NCBI RefSeq assembly: GCF_028858725.1
Contig: NC_084789.1
Location: 37,455,548-37,519,547, forward strand
Source of the DNA: Colius striatus
Lineage: Eukaryota; Chordata; Aves; Coliiformes; Coliidae
Direction: 5' to 3'
Length of the DNA stretch: 64,000 nucleotides
Shown: in pieces, positions 12,707-23,016 of the stretch
How the letters are laid out: each line of letters begins with the position of its first letter
Numbering within the stretch: the stretch's first letter is position 1
Notes under the pieces: model-generated
Databases searched by the model: none
The model's input: the letters and a program-made list of their open reading frames with translations, nothing else
Told to the model about the DNA's origin: nothing
Position numbers and translations under genes: made by a program

Positions 12707-14320
12707 GGGAGCTGTCTCCAATAACACTCACTTGGACTGCTCAACTACCATTGAAAAAATACATGCTGGGGGTAGAAGTTATACCACTGCGTATCGGAGG
12801 TACAAGAAAGCCGGAAGGGAGACCCCACCTACACTAGTAAGTAGGTCCTCATGTAGTCTATCAGTCAGCACTGTGTCACCTTTAAAGCAGCTTTCCTGTG
12901 GGCGCTATCTCCAATTCCACTCACTTTGACTGCTCAACTCCCATTGAAGAAATATAGAGTGTCGGTAGAAATAATACCACTCGGTATAGGAGGTAAAGGA
13001 AAACAGGAAGGCAGACAAAAACTACAGTGTTAAGTAGGTTCCCATGCAGTCTATAAGCCAACACTGTGTCACATTTTCAGCTGCTTTCCTGTGGGAGCTA
13101 TCTCCAATTCCAGACACTTGGACTGCTAAACTCCCTTTAATAATACACTGAAAATATATATGCTGTTGCTTAAGTTGTACCACTGCGTTTGGGAGCTACA
13201 ATAAAGCAGGAAGGCAGACCCAACTTACAGTACTAAGTAGGTACCGATGTATTCTATCAGCCAGCACTGTGTCACATTTTCATCTGCTTTCCTGTGGGAG
13301 CTATCTCCAATCCCACTCATTTGGACTGCTCAGCTCCCATTGAAAAAAATACAGACTGTCGGTAGAAGTTATACCACTGCCTATGGGAGCTTCAAGAAAG
13401 AAGTAAGGCAGACCCAACCTACAGTAGTAAGGTCCCCATGTAGTCTATCAGCCAGCACTGTGTCACATCTGCAGCTGCTTTCCTGTGAAAGCTATCTCCA
13501 ATCCCACTCACTTGTACTGCTCAGGTCCTACTGAAAAAATATATGCTGTTGCTTAATTTATACCACTGTGTATGGGAGTTCCAAGAAAGCTGGAAGGCAG
13601 ACCCCACATAGAGTAGAAAGTAGGCCCCTATGTAGACTATCAGCCAGCACTGTGTCACATTTGCAGCTGCTTTCCTGGAAAGCTATCTCCGATCCCACTC
13701 CCTTGGACTGCTCAACTCCCTTTAATAATACAATCGGTAGAAGTTATACCACGGCGTATGATAGCTACAAGAAAGAAGGAAGGCAGACGCCACCTACAGT
13801 GTTAAGTAGGTCCCCATGTAGTCTCTAAGTTGTCACCATGGCACCTTTGCCTCTGCTTTCCTGTGGGAGCTATCTCCAATCCCACTTACTTGGACTGCTC
13901 AGCTCCTATTAAAAAAAAAATATATGCTGTCACTTTAGTTATACCACTGCGTATAGGAGCTACAAGAAAGCAGGAAGGCAGATCCCACCTACAGTAGTAA
14001 GTAGGTCTCCATGTAGTCTGTCAGCCAGCACTGTGTCACATTTGCAGCTGCTTTCCGGTGGGAGCTATCTCCAATCCCATTCACATGGACTGCTCAGCTC
14101 CCATTAAAAACTACATGCTTTCCGTTAAGTTATACCACTGCGTATGGGAGCTACAAGAAAACAGGAAGGCAGACTCCAGCTACAGTAGTAAGTAGGTCCC
14201 CATGTAGTCTATCAGCCAGTTAAATTTGCAGCTGCTTTCCGGTGGGAGATGTCTCCAATCCCACTGACCTTGACTGCTCAGGTCCCATTGAAAAAATATA
14301 TGCTGTCGTTTAAGTTATAC
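12707..14320 (+). repeat. Satellite block
   Basis: Roughly eight monomers in + orientation, some with short internal deletions. Ends at GTTATAC, where provirus C begins. ORFs such as 13247-13534 are monomer translations. Confidence 0.92.
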
Positions 14321-14677
14321 TGTGGGGAGTTATGTGGACACTTGGCTAGAGGAATAAGGACATGATAGAATACAGCTGGTTAGGCAGTGAGCATTAAGCG
14401 ATAAGATATTGGACTCCTGCTCAAGGACGTGAGAGCAAGAGAGTTGTATGATAACAGGATGAGAAAACAGGACCTTAGTTTGGGTTAAGCAGCCACAAGT
14501 ATCTGGAGTATGTCGAAACAAGGGCGAGGTTTGCACCTAACTGTGAACCAATGATGAACTTAGCTTTTGCAATACATATGAGCCTGATTATTGTATCTAT
14601 AAGAGAGTTGTATCTTTGCAAATAAAGCTGAGACTTTTTGCACTACAGGGTGGGCTTGTCTGCCGTCGTCTTCAGCA
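14321..14677 (+). repeat. 5' LTR of provirus C (subtype a)
   Basis: 357 bp starting TGTGGGGAGT and ending CTTCAGCA. TATA-like CTATAAGAG near 14598 and AATAAA at 14621-14626. Subtype a carries CAAGGGCGAGGTTTG in U3, shared with LTRs at 32195 (partly), 42760, 51583 and 58787. Confidence 0.88.
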
Positions 14678-14679
14678 AA

Positions 14680-14697
14680 TGGTGACCCCGACGCGAT
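14680..14697 (+). promoter_or_regulatory. Primer binding site, tRNA-Trp type
   Basis: TGGTGACCCCGACGCGAT, one mismatch from the tRNA-Trp site used by avian leukosis/sarcoma viruses, two bases after the LTR. Confidence 0.85.
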
Positions 14698-14880
14698 ACA
14701 CGGAGGACGTGTTATACCGACTGGGTGCCACAGCGGAGCGACGAAGGGTACTATGCAGCAAGGATGGCAATAAGCGTGAAAATTGGGAACACGCCGTGCC
14801 CTGGGTGACCGTATAGACGAGCCCAGCCGATACGTGCCACCGGACCTTGAAGGGCTGCAACAGCGCGCTGACAAACAGGT

Positions 14881-15147
14881 ATGGAAAGGCAAGCAGCATA
14901 TGATTTATTTACTGCATTCTTGCAGAAGCGGCAGATAAAGGGTATAGATCTGCAAAAGGACCTACCAGGGTTGTTAGCTTATGGGTATGCTAAGGGAGTG
15001 TTTCAGAATCCACATACAGTGCATGAATTGAGCGAATGGCGTAAATTTGGGGATTTTCTCTGGGAGGCTACCCTGGAGGACGATAAGACATCTAAAAAGT
15101 TAGGGAAGCTTTGGAGGATAGTGCACAATGTGTTGCTGCAACATTAG
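14881..15147 (+). pseudogene. gag: Gag matrix domain of provirus C
   Basis: Starts MERQAAYDLF and has the FLQKRQIKG and GLLAYGYAKGVF stretches of class II ERV matrix domains. A TAG at 15145-15147 stops the frame where the related copy at 52462-52767 continues. The domain would bind Gag to the plasma membrane. Paralogous copies are at 52462 and 63403. Confidence 0.8.
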
Positions 15148-15278
15148 GCAGAAAAGAAGGCTGCTGAGCATGCATCAGCAGCATAGAGTAAGAATAAAAA
15201 CTATGAGCGTGACTGGTTCCAAACCACCTCGCTGGCTCCTACCATCTAAAAAGTAATGCTCCCCCCCGCGTGTAGAAA

Positions 15279-16529
15279 ATGGCCCTGGAGGCATGGACGG
15301 GGTATGAGAACCATGTGAGCCATGAGCCCCTCCTGAGGAACAGAAGTGCCGGCCTAAAGAGCCCCCGCCTCTGCCCCCCCTCACTTGGTGAGCCTGTCCC
15401 TGGGGCAGAGAGTGAACTGGCAGAGGCCATCGCAAGGGAGCGGAGGGAGGATTGGGCTGCACTCGCAAAGGATTGTCTGGGAAAAGGGGATGGCGATGCA
15501 CTGGATGCAGCAAGAACTTTGGCGTTGCCACTGGTATTCCAACCCATTGCGGGGGGAGGTATGCAAGCAACAATTTCTGCTCTGGATTGGAAGTTGTTAT
15601 CCCAGTTGCGGTCCACGGTCAGCCAGTGAACCAGTGAAACAAATGATCGACTATGTATGGGGAACCCAGTTGCTACTGCCCGCTGACTGTCGAGGCATAG
15701 TAAAACTAACTTATACACAACATCAGCAGCTGTTATTTAATGCACATTGGCAGGCATTAGTGAATGAAAGTGTCGCAACTCAACGTCAGCAAGGCGACCC
15801 TCTCTATGGTGTGACGGTGGAAGAGCTGATGGGTTTGGGACCCTTCCTCCGTACGGAGGCTCAGGCTTTGATAGGGCCTGATAAGTGTAGAGAGGCAATG
15901 CGATTAGTAAGGGAGGCTATGGAAAAGGTAAAGGACCCAGGTGGAGTGCCAATATATATGGGAATCAAACAAGGTCGGGATGAAACGTTTGGGACCTTTA
16001 TTGATAAAGTTGCCTCCGCCATAGAGAGGGCTGGAGTTCTGAAATATATGCGTGACGCCTTGTTAAAACAGTGCGCCCTACAGAATTGTAATACAGAATT
16101 GTAATGGCCCAGGTCCCGACAGGTCAACAAGCTTTTCTCGTGGAAGCTATTAAGGAATTGGGATTGGGATTAAAGAAACAGGCGAAAGCAACTCAGAATC
16201 AGGTGTTAGCCGCCCTTGCACCCCTTCGAGCATCCGCTGTGACCACTCAAAGGGGCTCTTCAAGTGGACGGATAAAGTGTTACCGGTGTGGTCGAATGGG
16301 ACATTTCTGTCGTGAATGCAATGCTACAGGAATCTGGTGTCAAAAATGCCAAACAGATAATCACAACACCAAGGCGTGTTGTTGCAAGTCAGGAAACTCC
16401 AATTCGAGTGCGTCGAACCGCAGTGGCAGCGCTCAGACACAAGTCACCGCTGCAGCTCAACAGATGTCAGCAGCTGCCTCCAGCCAGCCACAAGTGGGAG
16501 GCTCGGAATGGACCTGGCAGCAGCAGTAG
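15279..16529 (+). pseudogene. gag: Gag capsid and nucleocapsid of provirus C
   Basis: The capsid N-terminal part is open at 15279-15629 in one frame, the rest at about 15630-16103 in another, and nucleocapsid at 16104-16529 in the first frame again, so at least two frameshifts are present. The major homology region (QGRDETFGTF, about 15969-16010) is clear. Two CX2CX4HX4C zinc knuckles occur at 16278-16319 and 16338-16379. Capsid forms the core shell and nucleocapsid packages genomic RNA. Two knuckles are usual for class II gag. Confidence 0.85.
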
Positions 16530-17206
16530 ATGTTACCATTATGACAACAAGCCCACAGAAGATACCCACTGGAGTGAAAGGTCCAATCACTATAGGGGGA
16601 CGAACAGTGGGCGCATTGTTTTTAGGACGCTCGTCAACTACCATGCTTGGACTCTTTGTTCTCCCCGGAGTTATTGATGCAGATTATTTGGGAGAAATTA
16701 TGATCATGGCCCACACTCCCTTTCCACCAATACAAATTATGAAAAATCAGAGAATTGCACAATTAATACTATTGGAACAAATGTCAAAAGGAATAAGTCC
16801 AATAAAAGAGGACTTAAGAGGAGAAGGGGGATTTGACTCCACGGGAGGACTTACACTGTTGACTATGGATCTCAGTGAAAGGCCTAGACGCAAAATAGAC
16901 CTTGAATTTCAAGGACGAAAAAGGTCCTTGATGGGATTATTGGACACGGGGGCAGATTCCAGCATTATCAGCCCAAGATGTTGGCCACAACACTGGCCCC
17001 TGCAACCGGCAGCAACTACTGTGACTAGGGTAGGAGGACTTACTCTGGCTAGTCGCTCTCCACCCATATTGGTTCATGTCGATGAGAAAACCATAACTGC
17101 TAGTTTTTCTGTTGTGCAGCTGCCTCCAACCATGCAATGTCTTATTGGTCGAGATATACTAGCCCAGATAGGAATGGTCCTAACAAATGAGCACCCTTTG
17201 GCATAA
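16505..17206 (+). CDS. pro: dUTPase-protease of provirus C
   Basis: The open frame (ORF from 16376) lies in the -1 frame relative to nucleocapsid, as in betaretroviral pro. The N-terminal part is a dUTPase: MDLAAAVDV (about 16508), GVIDADYLGE (motif 3), QRIAQL and the terminal GGFDSTG. The C-terminal part is a retropepsin with LLDTGADSS (about 16939-16965) and LIGRDIL. dUTPase hydrolyses dUTP to limit uracil in viral DNA; the protease matures Gag. This domain pair is uninterrupted to the TAA at 17204-17206. Confidence 0.85.
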   Translation, partial: GMDLAAAVDVTIMTTSPQKIPTGVKGPITIGGRTVGALFLGRSSTTMLGLFVLPGVIDADYLGEIMIMAHTPFPPIQIMKNQRIAQLILLEQMSKGISPIKEDLRGEGGFDSTGGLTLLTMDLSERPRRKIDLEFQGRKRSLMGLLDTGADSSIISPRCWPQHWPLQPAATTVTRVGGLTLASRSPPILVHVDEKTITASFSVVQLPPTMQCLIGRDILAQIGMVLTNEHPLA

Positions 17207-17263
17207 TGACTGTTGCATGGACTTTCCTACTTCCTATTACCTGGAAAACAGCCTAGCCAGTAT

Positions 17264-18741
17264 AGGTTAAGCAATGGCCTTTAAAAAGGGAAAGTCTTGA
17301 GCATGCTCATGAGTTAGTGCAAGAGCAACTTGCCCAAGGACATTTAAAGTTATCTACAAGCCTGTGGAACACTCCTATATTTGTTATTAAAAAGAGATCT
17401 GGCAAGTATCGTTTGTTACATGACCTACGTGCAGTAAACGAACAAATGGAACCTATGGGAGCATTGCAGCCAGGACTACCCAGTCCGGCTATGATTCCAC
17501 AGGGTTGACCACTGTTAATCGTAGATCTAAAGGACTGCTTTTTTACCATTGCCTTACATCAGCGGGATACACAACGGTTTGCTTTTACCTTGCCTGCAAT
17601 AAATAGAGAAGGTCCCGACCATCGTTTTGAATGGACAGTTTTGCCGCAAGGCATGTGTAACAGCCCAACTATCTGTCAGTTGTATGTTGACGCAGCTTGA
17701 CAACCCCTTTGATGACGATGGCCTAACGTTATCAATGACCATTACATGGATGATATCCTCTTTTCTCAGCCTGCACCATTTACGGAACAACAGGTGGAGG
17801 AGATTCGACAGGCACTGGCTCAATGCCACCTTGTGATAGCTGCAGAAAAGGTTCAGTGTACAGCTCCATGGAAATATCTTGGATGATCTTTATCAGAACA
17901 GCTCGTAGTACCACAGAAGCTACAGCTCCAACTACAAATAAAGACCCCGAATGATGCTCAGAAGCTTTTAGGGGATCTGGAATGGCTAAAACAAATAGTG
18001 GGAATACCCAACGAGTTGTTAGAAAAACTATGACCACTTTTGAAAGGAACCAACCCCATGCGTCAAATACAGGTTACACCAGAGCTTCAGGATGCGCTTC
18101 AACAAATTATGGACCGTGTCATATAAGGGCAGGTCCGACGTCACGATGTTGACTTACCTTTGCTTGGGGCCTTGACACAATCTCAAAACAAAACGGGGGA
18201 GGTATGGGTTCTAGAATGGATTTCCCCAGCCTTACAACAAACAAAAACCCTTTTTCAAAAAATTGAGATGTTGGCGGGACTAATAAAAAAGGGTCGTGAA
18301 AGAACATTACAAGTAACTGGTGCTGAGCCGCATACCATAAGGATACCAATGAAAAAAGACTCTTTACAATGGTATTTAGACAATACAGAAGATCTTCCGG
18401 AGGCGCTCTTAGGTGGCGGCAGTATAGTAGCAACAGACAAAATAATAAAAGCACCATTACAATGGCTAGGAAAATGGAATTGGCTAGTACAACCCAAACG
18501 GGAGCCGACCCCCATCACGGATGCGTTGACAGCATACACGGATGCAGGAAGAAAGTCTAGAACGGCGGCAATAACCTGGCAAAAGGAAGGGGAGTGGAAG
18601 CACCAACTAATAAAAGCAGAAGAGAAAGACACATTACAAATCTTGGAACTGTTGGCAGTAGTATGGGCCATGAGGAACCTAAAAGGGCCCCTGAATGTGG
18701 TTACAGACTCGTTGTATGGATTATCTGTAAATGAAATTTAG
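17264..18741 (+). pseudogene. pol: pol: reverse transcriptase and RNase H of provirus C
   Basis: RT from QWPL through [25 protein letters not shown] and YMDD (17743-17754), then thumb, connection and RNase H (ALTAYTDAG, ILELLAVVWA, VVTDSLYGL). Several in-frame stops break it (for example near 17506, 17697 and 17884). RNase H ends abruptly at 18741 and is joined to the integrase core, with loss of the RNase H end and the integrase HHCC zinc domain. Confidence 0.85.
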
Positions 18742-19404
18742 CAGATGGATGTCACTCATGTGGCAGAGTTTGGAAGACTAAAATATGTGCATGTAACCAT
18801 AGACACATGGAGCAAATTCTTTTGGGCAACAGCACAGATAGGGGAGAGGGCCATAGATGTGGATCGTCATTTAATTAGTAGTTTTGCGGTAATGGGAATT
18901 CCTTAGAAAATAAAGACGGACAATGGGCCGACCTATATAGCAAAAGCATAGAACAGTTCACGAGTCAATGGGGAGTTGAATATATAACAGGGATTCCCCA
19001 TTCCCCCACAAAACAGGCCATAATAGAAAGAGCTAATGGGACTCTAAAAAGATATCTTGGTAAATATGGGGATGTTAAAGACCCACATATGAAATTGTTA
19101 AAGGCCTTATTTGTTATGAACCATCTGTGTGTGTTTGGGGAACAGGAGCTACCACCTGTAATAATGCATCATAATCCAAAGGCACAAAAGAAGAGAAAGA
19201 AAGAAATATGGGTTAAATATCGTGACCCTAAAACAGGGATATGGCAGCCTCTGGCCAAAGTATTATACTGAGGACGTGGGTATTTGTGTGTTGATTCTCC
19301 CACAGGATCCATTTGGGTGCTACCCAGGTGGACAAGAGCTGTCCTTGAAGCTGCGGAGATCAAATCATCTGACAAAAAAGGACAAGAAGAGATTGAAGAA
19401 TAAA
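18742..19404 (+). pseudogene. pol: pol: integrase core and C-terminus of provirus C
   Basis: Begins [15 protein letters not shown] with the first catalytic Asp, then KTDNGP (second Asp) and a later IIERANG (Glu), followed by the C-terminal domain (WVKYRDPKTGIWQ). There is a TAG near 18904, a frameshift near 18950 and a TGA at 19269-19271. The HHCC domain is missing. Integrase would join viral DNA to host DNA. Confidence 0.82.
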
Positions 19405-19496
19405 TACACCCTCATCTTGCGGTCATTGGAGGACTGGCTAACAATCAAAAGACTGAAGATTATATAACAAAAACACAGTGAATTTAATGAATAATA

Positions 19497-21427
19497 ATGA
19501 GCTGTTTTGTTATAACCATAGCTTTCAGTATAACTATAATTGCTAACAGCTTGACGCATTTTAATCAGCCTAGAGATAATATTTGGATAACCTTTGCTAA
19601 TCAAACTGGTCAATCATCTCTTTGTCTAAGTTTGGGAGGGGTTATTAATCCTTTTAAAAGGTGTTTGATAGGATTGCCCGTGTGGAATCCGGAGGAATTT
19701 TGTGGACTAGTAGACAATAACACCTTGTGTAATAGGACGGGACTGAACACAATTAGCGATGATCACGATCATTCAGATGGGAAATGTCAGTGTGAGATAA
19801 TTAAATCCTTTAATACCACATTAGCCTCACCCCCTGAGGAAATAGACCTGTTTGGAAGTGCCAATGCAAGCTTTGGCACTAATGGAACTGGCGGAAATTG
19901 GATAAGGTTTATGTCACGGGATATCCATGACTTTAATAGAAATCGAAAATATTGGGCCACCTTAGACTCTTCTTTGAAGTCAGAAAGGGTATTTAAGCAA
20001 TTGTATTCCAGCTGTAATGTCTCTAGTATTACATCACCAAAGAAATTGCCCACGGGTATATTTTTAATCTGTGGAGAAAGGGCCTGGAACGGAATACCAG
20101 TACATCCCCCGGGTGGACCCTGTTATTTGGGGAAACTCTCTTTATTCCACCCTAACTTAACCACGCTAATGCAGCTTGCTGACCATAATAATAGCTCCCG
20201 CAAAAAACGTATTTATTATGAGTTTCATTGTACTGATATTGGTCCCCCACGATTTTGGAGTGAACTGAAACAAGTCATAGTTGCCACCCTTTTGCCAGGA
20301 GGAGCAGCTAATAAGGCCATGAACTTGGCTAAACAGTTAGGATGTTGGACTAAAGATGAGTTAAATAAAAATTCAGAAATGATTGACATGTTAACAGCTG
20401 GCGTTCAAAGTGTAAATCATGGGCTGTTACAAAATAGAGCTGCCATAGACTTTTTATTATTAGCCCACTGTAGTGGGTCTGGGACGGTAGTGATTTTCCA
20501 CAGCAGCTCCTGCAGTGCTGTGCTTACTGTTGATATCAATATTATGACTACCGCTTGCACAACATCGGGGCTGTCCCTCCAGCATTCCTTCCCCCACCTT
20601 CACTAATAGCTGTGAGTGGGCATGATCTTGGGAGGGACTATGGCCAGGACAGCTGACCCAGGCTGACCAAGGAGATATTCCATACCATATGACGTCAGCT
20701 CAGTAATATAAACTGGGGGAAAGGAGCAGGAAGGGGAGGCGAGATTCATTTCTGGCCTTCCCAAAGCAACCGCTACGCGTACTGAAGCCCTGCTTCTCGG
20801 GAGGTGGCCGGACATCGCTGCTGATGGGAAGTAGAGAGTAACAGCTTATCTGCTTCTGCTTTGCTTCCCGCGCGCGCGGCTTTGCTGCTTATTTATTAAA
20901 CTGCTTTTATCTCAACCCACGAGATTCCCATCTTATTCTCTCCCCTTCCCTGGCTTGCTGAGGAGGTGGGGGGTAAAGCGGTGTGGTGGGCACCTGGCAT
21001 CCAGCCAGGCTCAAACTACCACACCCACGGACATGGATGTGAAGAATTTGAGGGCATGTGTTGTATGAACCTGTCGGACCATTCCACCTCGATAGATGTC
21101 AAACTGAAAGAACTTCAACAGGGATTCCATCAGTTGAAACAAGAAGAGGGATTAGGACTTGAAGGATGGCTTAAGGGATGGGGAATAGGCCCTTGTTTGC
21201 GAAATGTTATAATGTATGGAATTGGCTTTATGGGTATTGGTTTATTTGTATTGTTAGTGTTTCCCTGTTTTATAAATTGTATTCAACGGACAATAGAAAG
21301 AACACTTGAGAGGATGTGGCAGGCTAATATCATTGTCCAAAAAGAAAACGGGGGAAGTGTAGAGAATATTGTGGAGACTTGGCTAGAGGAAAGGGGACAT
21401 GATAAAATACATCTGGTTAGGCAGTAA
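19497..21427 (+). pseudogene. env: env of provirus C, split by a solo LTR
   Basis: SU begins with a hydrophobic signal-like segment (MSCFVITIAF) and has many N-glycosylation sites. A basic SRKKR (20196-20210) may be the SU/TM cleavage site. TM has the LLQNRAAIDF stretch (about 20421-20450) typical of retroviral ectodomains; after that the solo LTR 20469-21023 interrupts. TM resumes at 21024 with GHGCEEFEGMCC (a CX6CC motif, alpha/gamma type), a membrane helix (about 21219-21285) and a tail that runs into the 3' LTR, stopping at 21425-21427. Apart from the LTR insertion the two halves are open. Confidence 0.88.
20469..21023 (+). repeat. Nested solo ERV-L-like LTR inside env
   Basis: 555 bp, TG...CA, flanked by CCCAC on each side (20464-20468 and 21024-21028). 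CRE palindrome TGACGTCA at 20690-20697. Shows that the A/B family was active after provirus C had inserted. Confidence 0.92.
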
Positions 21428-21703
21428 GTATTAAGCGATAAGATATTGGACGTGGTGTTCTTGAGCAAGAGAGTTGTATGATAACTTGATGAGAAAACAG
21501 GAACTTAGTTTGGGTTGAGCAGCCACAAGTATCCAAAGTATGTTGAAACAGGGGCAGGATTTAACTGGGAACCAACGATGATCTTAGCTTTTGCAATACA
21601 TATGAGCCTGATTATTGTATCTATAAAAGAGTTGTATCTTTGCAAATAAAGTTGAGACTTGCTCAATACTACAGGGTGTGACTGTCTCCCGTCGTCTTCA
21701 GCA
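21358..21703 (+). repeat. 3' LTR of provirus C (subtype b)
   Basis: 346 bp from TGTAGAGAAT to CTTCAGCA, preceded by the purine-rich AAAACGGGGGAAG tract. It carries subtype b markers (GTTGAAACAGGGGCAGGATT, GTGGTGTTCTTGAGC) shared with the LTR at 51921. It differs from this element's own 5' LTR at many positions. Confidence 0.87.
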
Positions 21704-21943
21704 AGTATGGGAGCTACAAGAAAGCAGGAAGGCAGACCCCACCTACAGTAGTAAGTAGATCCCCATGTAGTCTATCAGCCAGCACTGTGTCACATTTGCA
21801 GCTGCTCTCCTGTGGGAGCTATCTCCAATAACATTCACTTGTACTGCTCTAATCCCATTGAAAAAATATATGCTGTCTGTTACGTTATAACACTGCTTAT
21901 GGGAGCTACAAAAAAGCTGGAAAGCAGACCCAACCTACAGTAG
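21704..21943 (+). repeat. Satellite block
   Basis: A little over one monomer between provirus C and provirus B. Ends in AGTAG (21939-21943), the left copy of provirus B's target duplication. Confidence 0.9.
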
Positions 21944-22497
21944 TGTATTGGGTCTGGGATGGTAGTGATTTTCCACAGCAGCTCCTGCAGTGCTGTGCTT
22001 ACTGTTGATATCAATATTATGACTACTGCTTGCACAGCATCAGGGCTGTCCCTCCAGCATTCCTTCCCCCACCTTCACCAATAGCTGTGGGTGGGCATGA
22101 TCTTGGGAGGGACTATGGCCAGGACAGCTGACCCAGGCTGACCAAGGAGATATTCCATACCATATGACGTCAGCTCAGTAATATAAACTGGGGGAGAGGT
22201 GCAGGAAGGGGAGGCAATATTCATTTCTGGCCTTCCAAAAGCAACCGCTACGTCTCCTGAAGCCCTGCTTCTCGGGAGGTGGCCGGACATCACTGCTGAT
22301 GGGAAGTAGAGAGTAACAGTTTTATCTGCTTTTGCTTTGCTTCCCGCGCGTGCGACTTTGCTGCTTTTATTAAACTGCTTTTATCTCAACCCACGAGACT
22401 CCCATCTTATTTTCTCCCCTTCCCTGGCTTGCTGAGGAGGTGGGAGATAAAGCGGTGTGGTGGGAACCTGGCATCCAGCCAGGTTCAAACTACCACA
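21944..22497 (+). repeat. 5' LTR of provirus B
   Basis: 554 bp, TGTATTGGG to CTACCACA. Contains CRE TGACGTCA (22165-22172), TATA-like ATATAAA (22181-22187) and an ATTAAA poly(A) signal (22369-22374). Confidence 0.92.
22165..22187 (+). promoter_or_regulatory. CRE palindrome plus TATA box in ERV-L-like U3
   Basis: TGACGTCA lies 8 bases upstream of ATATAAA, a compact core promoter in which CREB/ATF proteins could bind (known for this motif). The palindrome is exact in four of the five LTRs of this family in the window. Confidence 0.6.
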
Positions 22498-22504
22498 GTT
22501 CTTT

Positions 22505-22522
22505 TGGCTCTCAACGTGGGGC
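22505..22522 (+). promoter_or_regulatory. Primer binding site, tRNA-Lys1,2 type
   Basis: TGGCTCTCAACGTGGGGC, two mismatches from the classical tRNA-Lys1,2 site, 7 bases after the LTR. Confidence 0.82.
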
Positions 22523-22612
22523 GAGATAGTAGCAGTTTTACATTAACTGCATTGCAATTACAGTAAGCCAATGAGTGCAAAGTTCCTGTGATGGTCACAG
22601 AGCCTTACTGTT

Positions 22613-22870
22613 ATGCAGCTTATCTTACACTTTCTAATGTTTGGGAACACGATGCTACTAACATTGACTCTGTGCTGTGCTTTAACCTTAATAGCTTTGC
22701 TAAGCTGGCTATATGATTTTGTGAAAAGGATGAAAGGGCCTGGGAACATGATGGCCCAAATAATAATAGCAACTCTCATTCTGTTACTGATGGATTTACT
22801 GTGCTGTGGGAGCTATCTTGTGGAGGCCATTGGGCAAAGCAGCTCTTTCCCCTCAGCTCGGACGATCTAG
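22613..22870 (+). CDS. Small two-helix membrane ORF upstream of gag (copy B)
   Basis: 85 codons, ATG to TAG, 90 bases after the PBS and 147 bases before the gag ATG, in a different frame from gag. Two hydrophobic segments flank a basic loop; the second contains a Cys-Cys pair. Nearly identical to copy A (3231-3488), with one Ser/Thr change, while the gag-pol frame of this same copy has accumulated several stops. Function unknown. It could be a leader or accessory protein, or a chance frame. Confidence 0.55.
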   Translation: MQLILHFLMFGNTMLLTLTLCCALTLIALLSWLYDFVKRMKGPGNMMAQIIIATLILLLMDLLCCGSYLVEAIGQSSSFPSARTI

Positions 22871-23016
22871 ACAATTTTGTTATACAGACTTCCCAGGTCC
22901 TTAGTCACCCTCATATAAGAGTTTTAATATTACTAATTAACATGGTTGGTATATGACATATTTTCTGGAATCTGGACTCATCTGGGTATCAGAGAGGACA
23001 AATTTGCAATGGAAAC

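Larger units (their letters stand above)
14321..21703 (+). mobile_element. Class II endogenous retrovirus C, Trp-type PBS, defective
   Basis: LTR, tRNA-Trp PBS, gag, dUTPase-protease, pol, env and LTR in order. Gag-pro-pol looks betaretrovirus-like (dUTPase in the protease frame), whereas env TM is alpharetrovirus-like. All genes have stops or frameshifts, and an ERV-L-like solo LTR sits inside env (20469-21023). Flanks differ: TTATAC on the left, AGTATG on the right, and the two LTRs are of different subtypes, so the element is likely a recombinant of two proviruses. Confidence 0.88.

Noticed and set aside
12636..13828. Several + strand ORFs of 80-97 codons with similar proteins (also near 4343, 11403, 39222, 56558)
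   Set aside because: They are the satellite monomer translated in one frame; they repeat with the monomer period and have no coding signature.
19365..19613. Minus-strand ORF near the env start (and its mirror at 29026-29331 and 44270-44563)
   Set aside because: Antisense of the env signal region; conserved only because the env copies are similar.
22505..22522. Possibility that the ERV-L-like PBS uses tRNA-Leu as in mammalian ERV-L
   Set aside because: The 3' part AACGTGGGGC fits tRNA-Lys1,2 better; two mismatches remain, so the primer is assigned with some caution.
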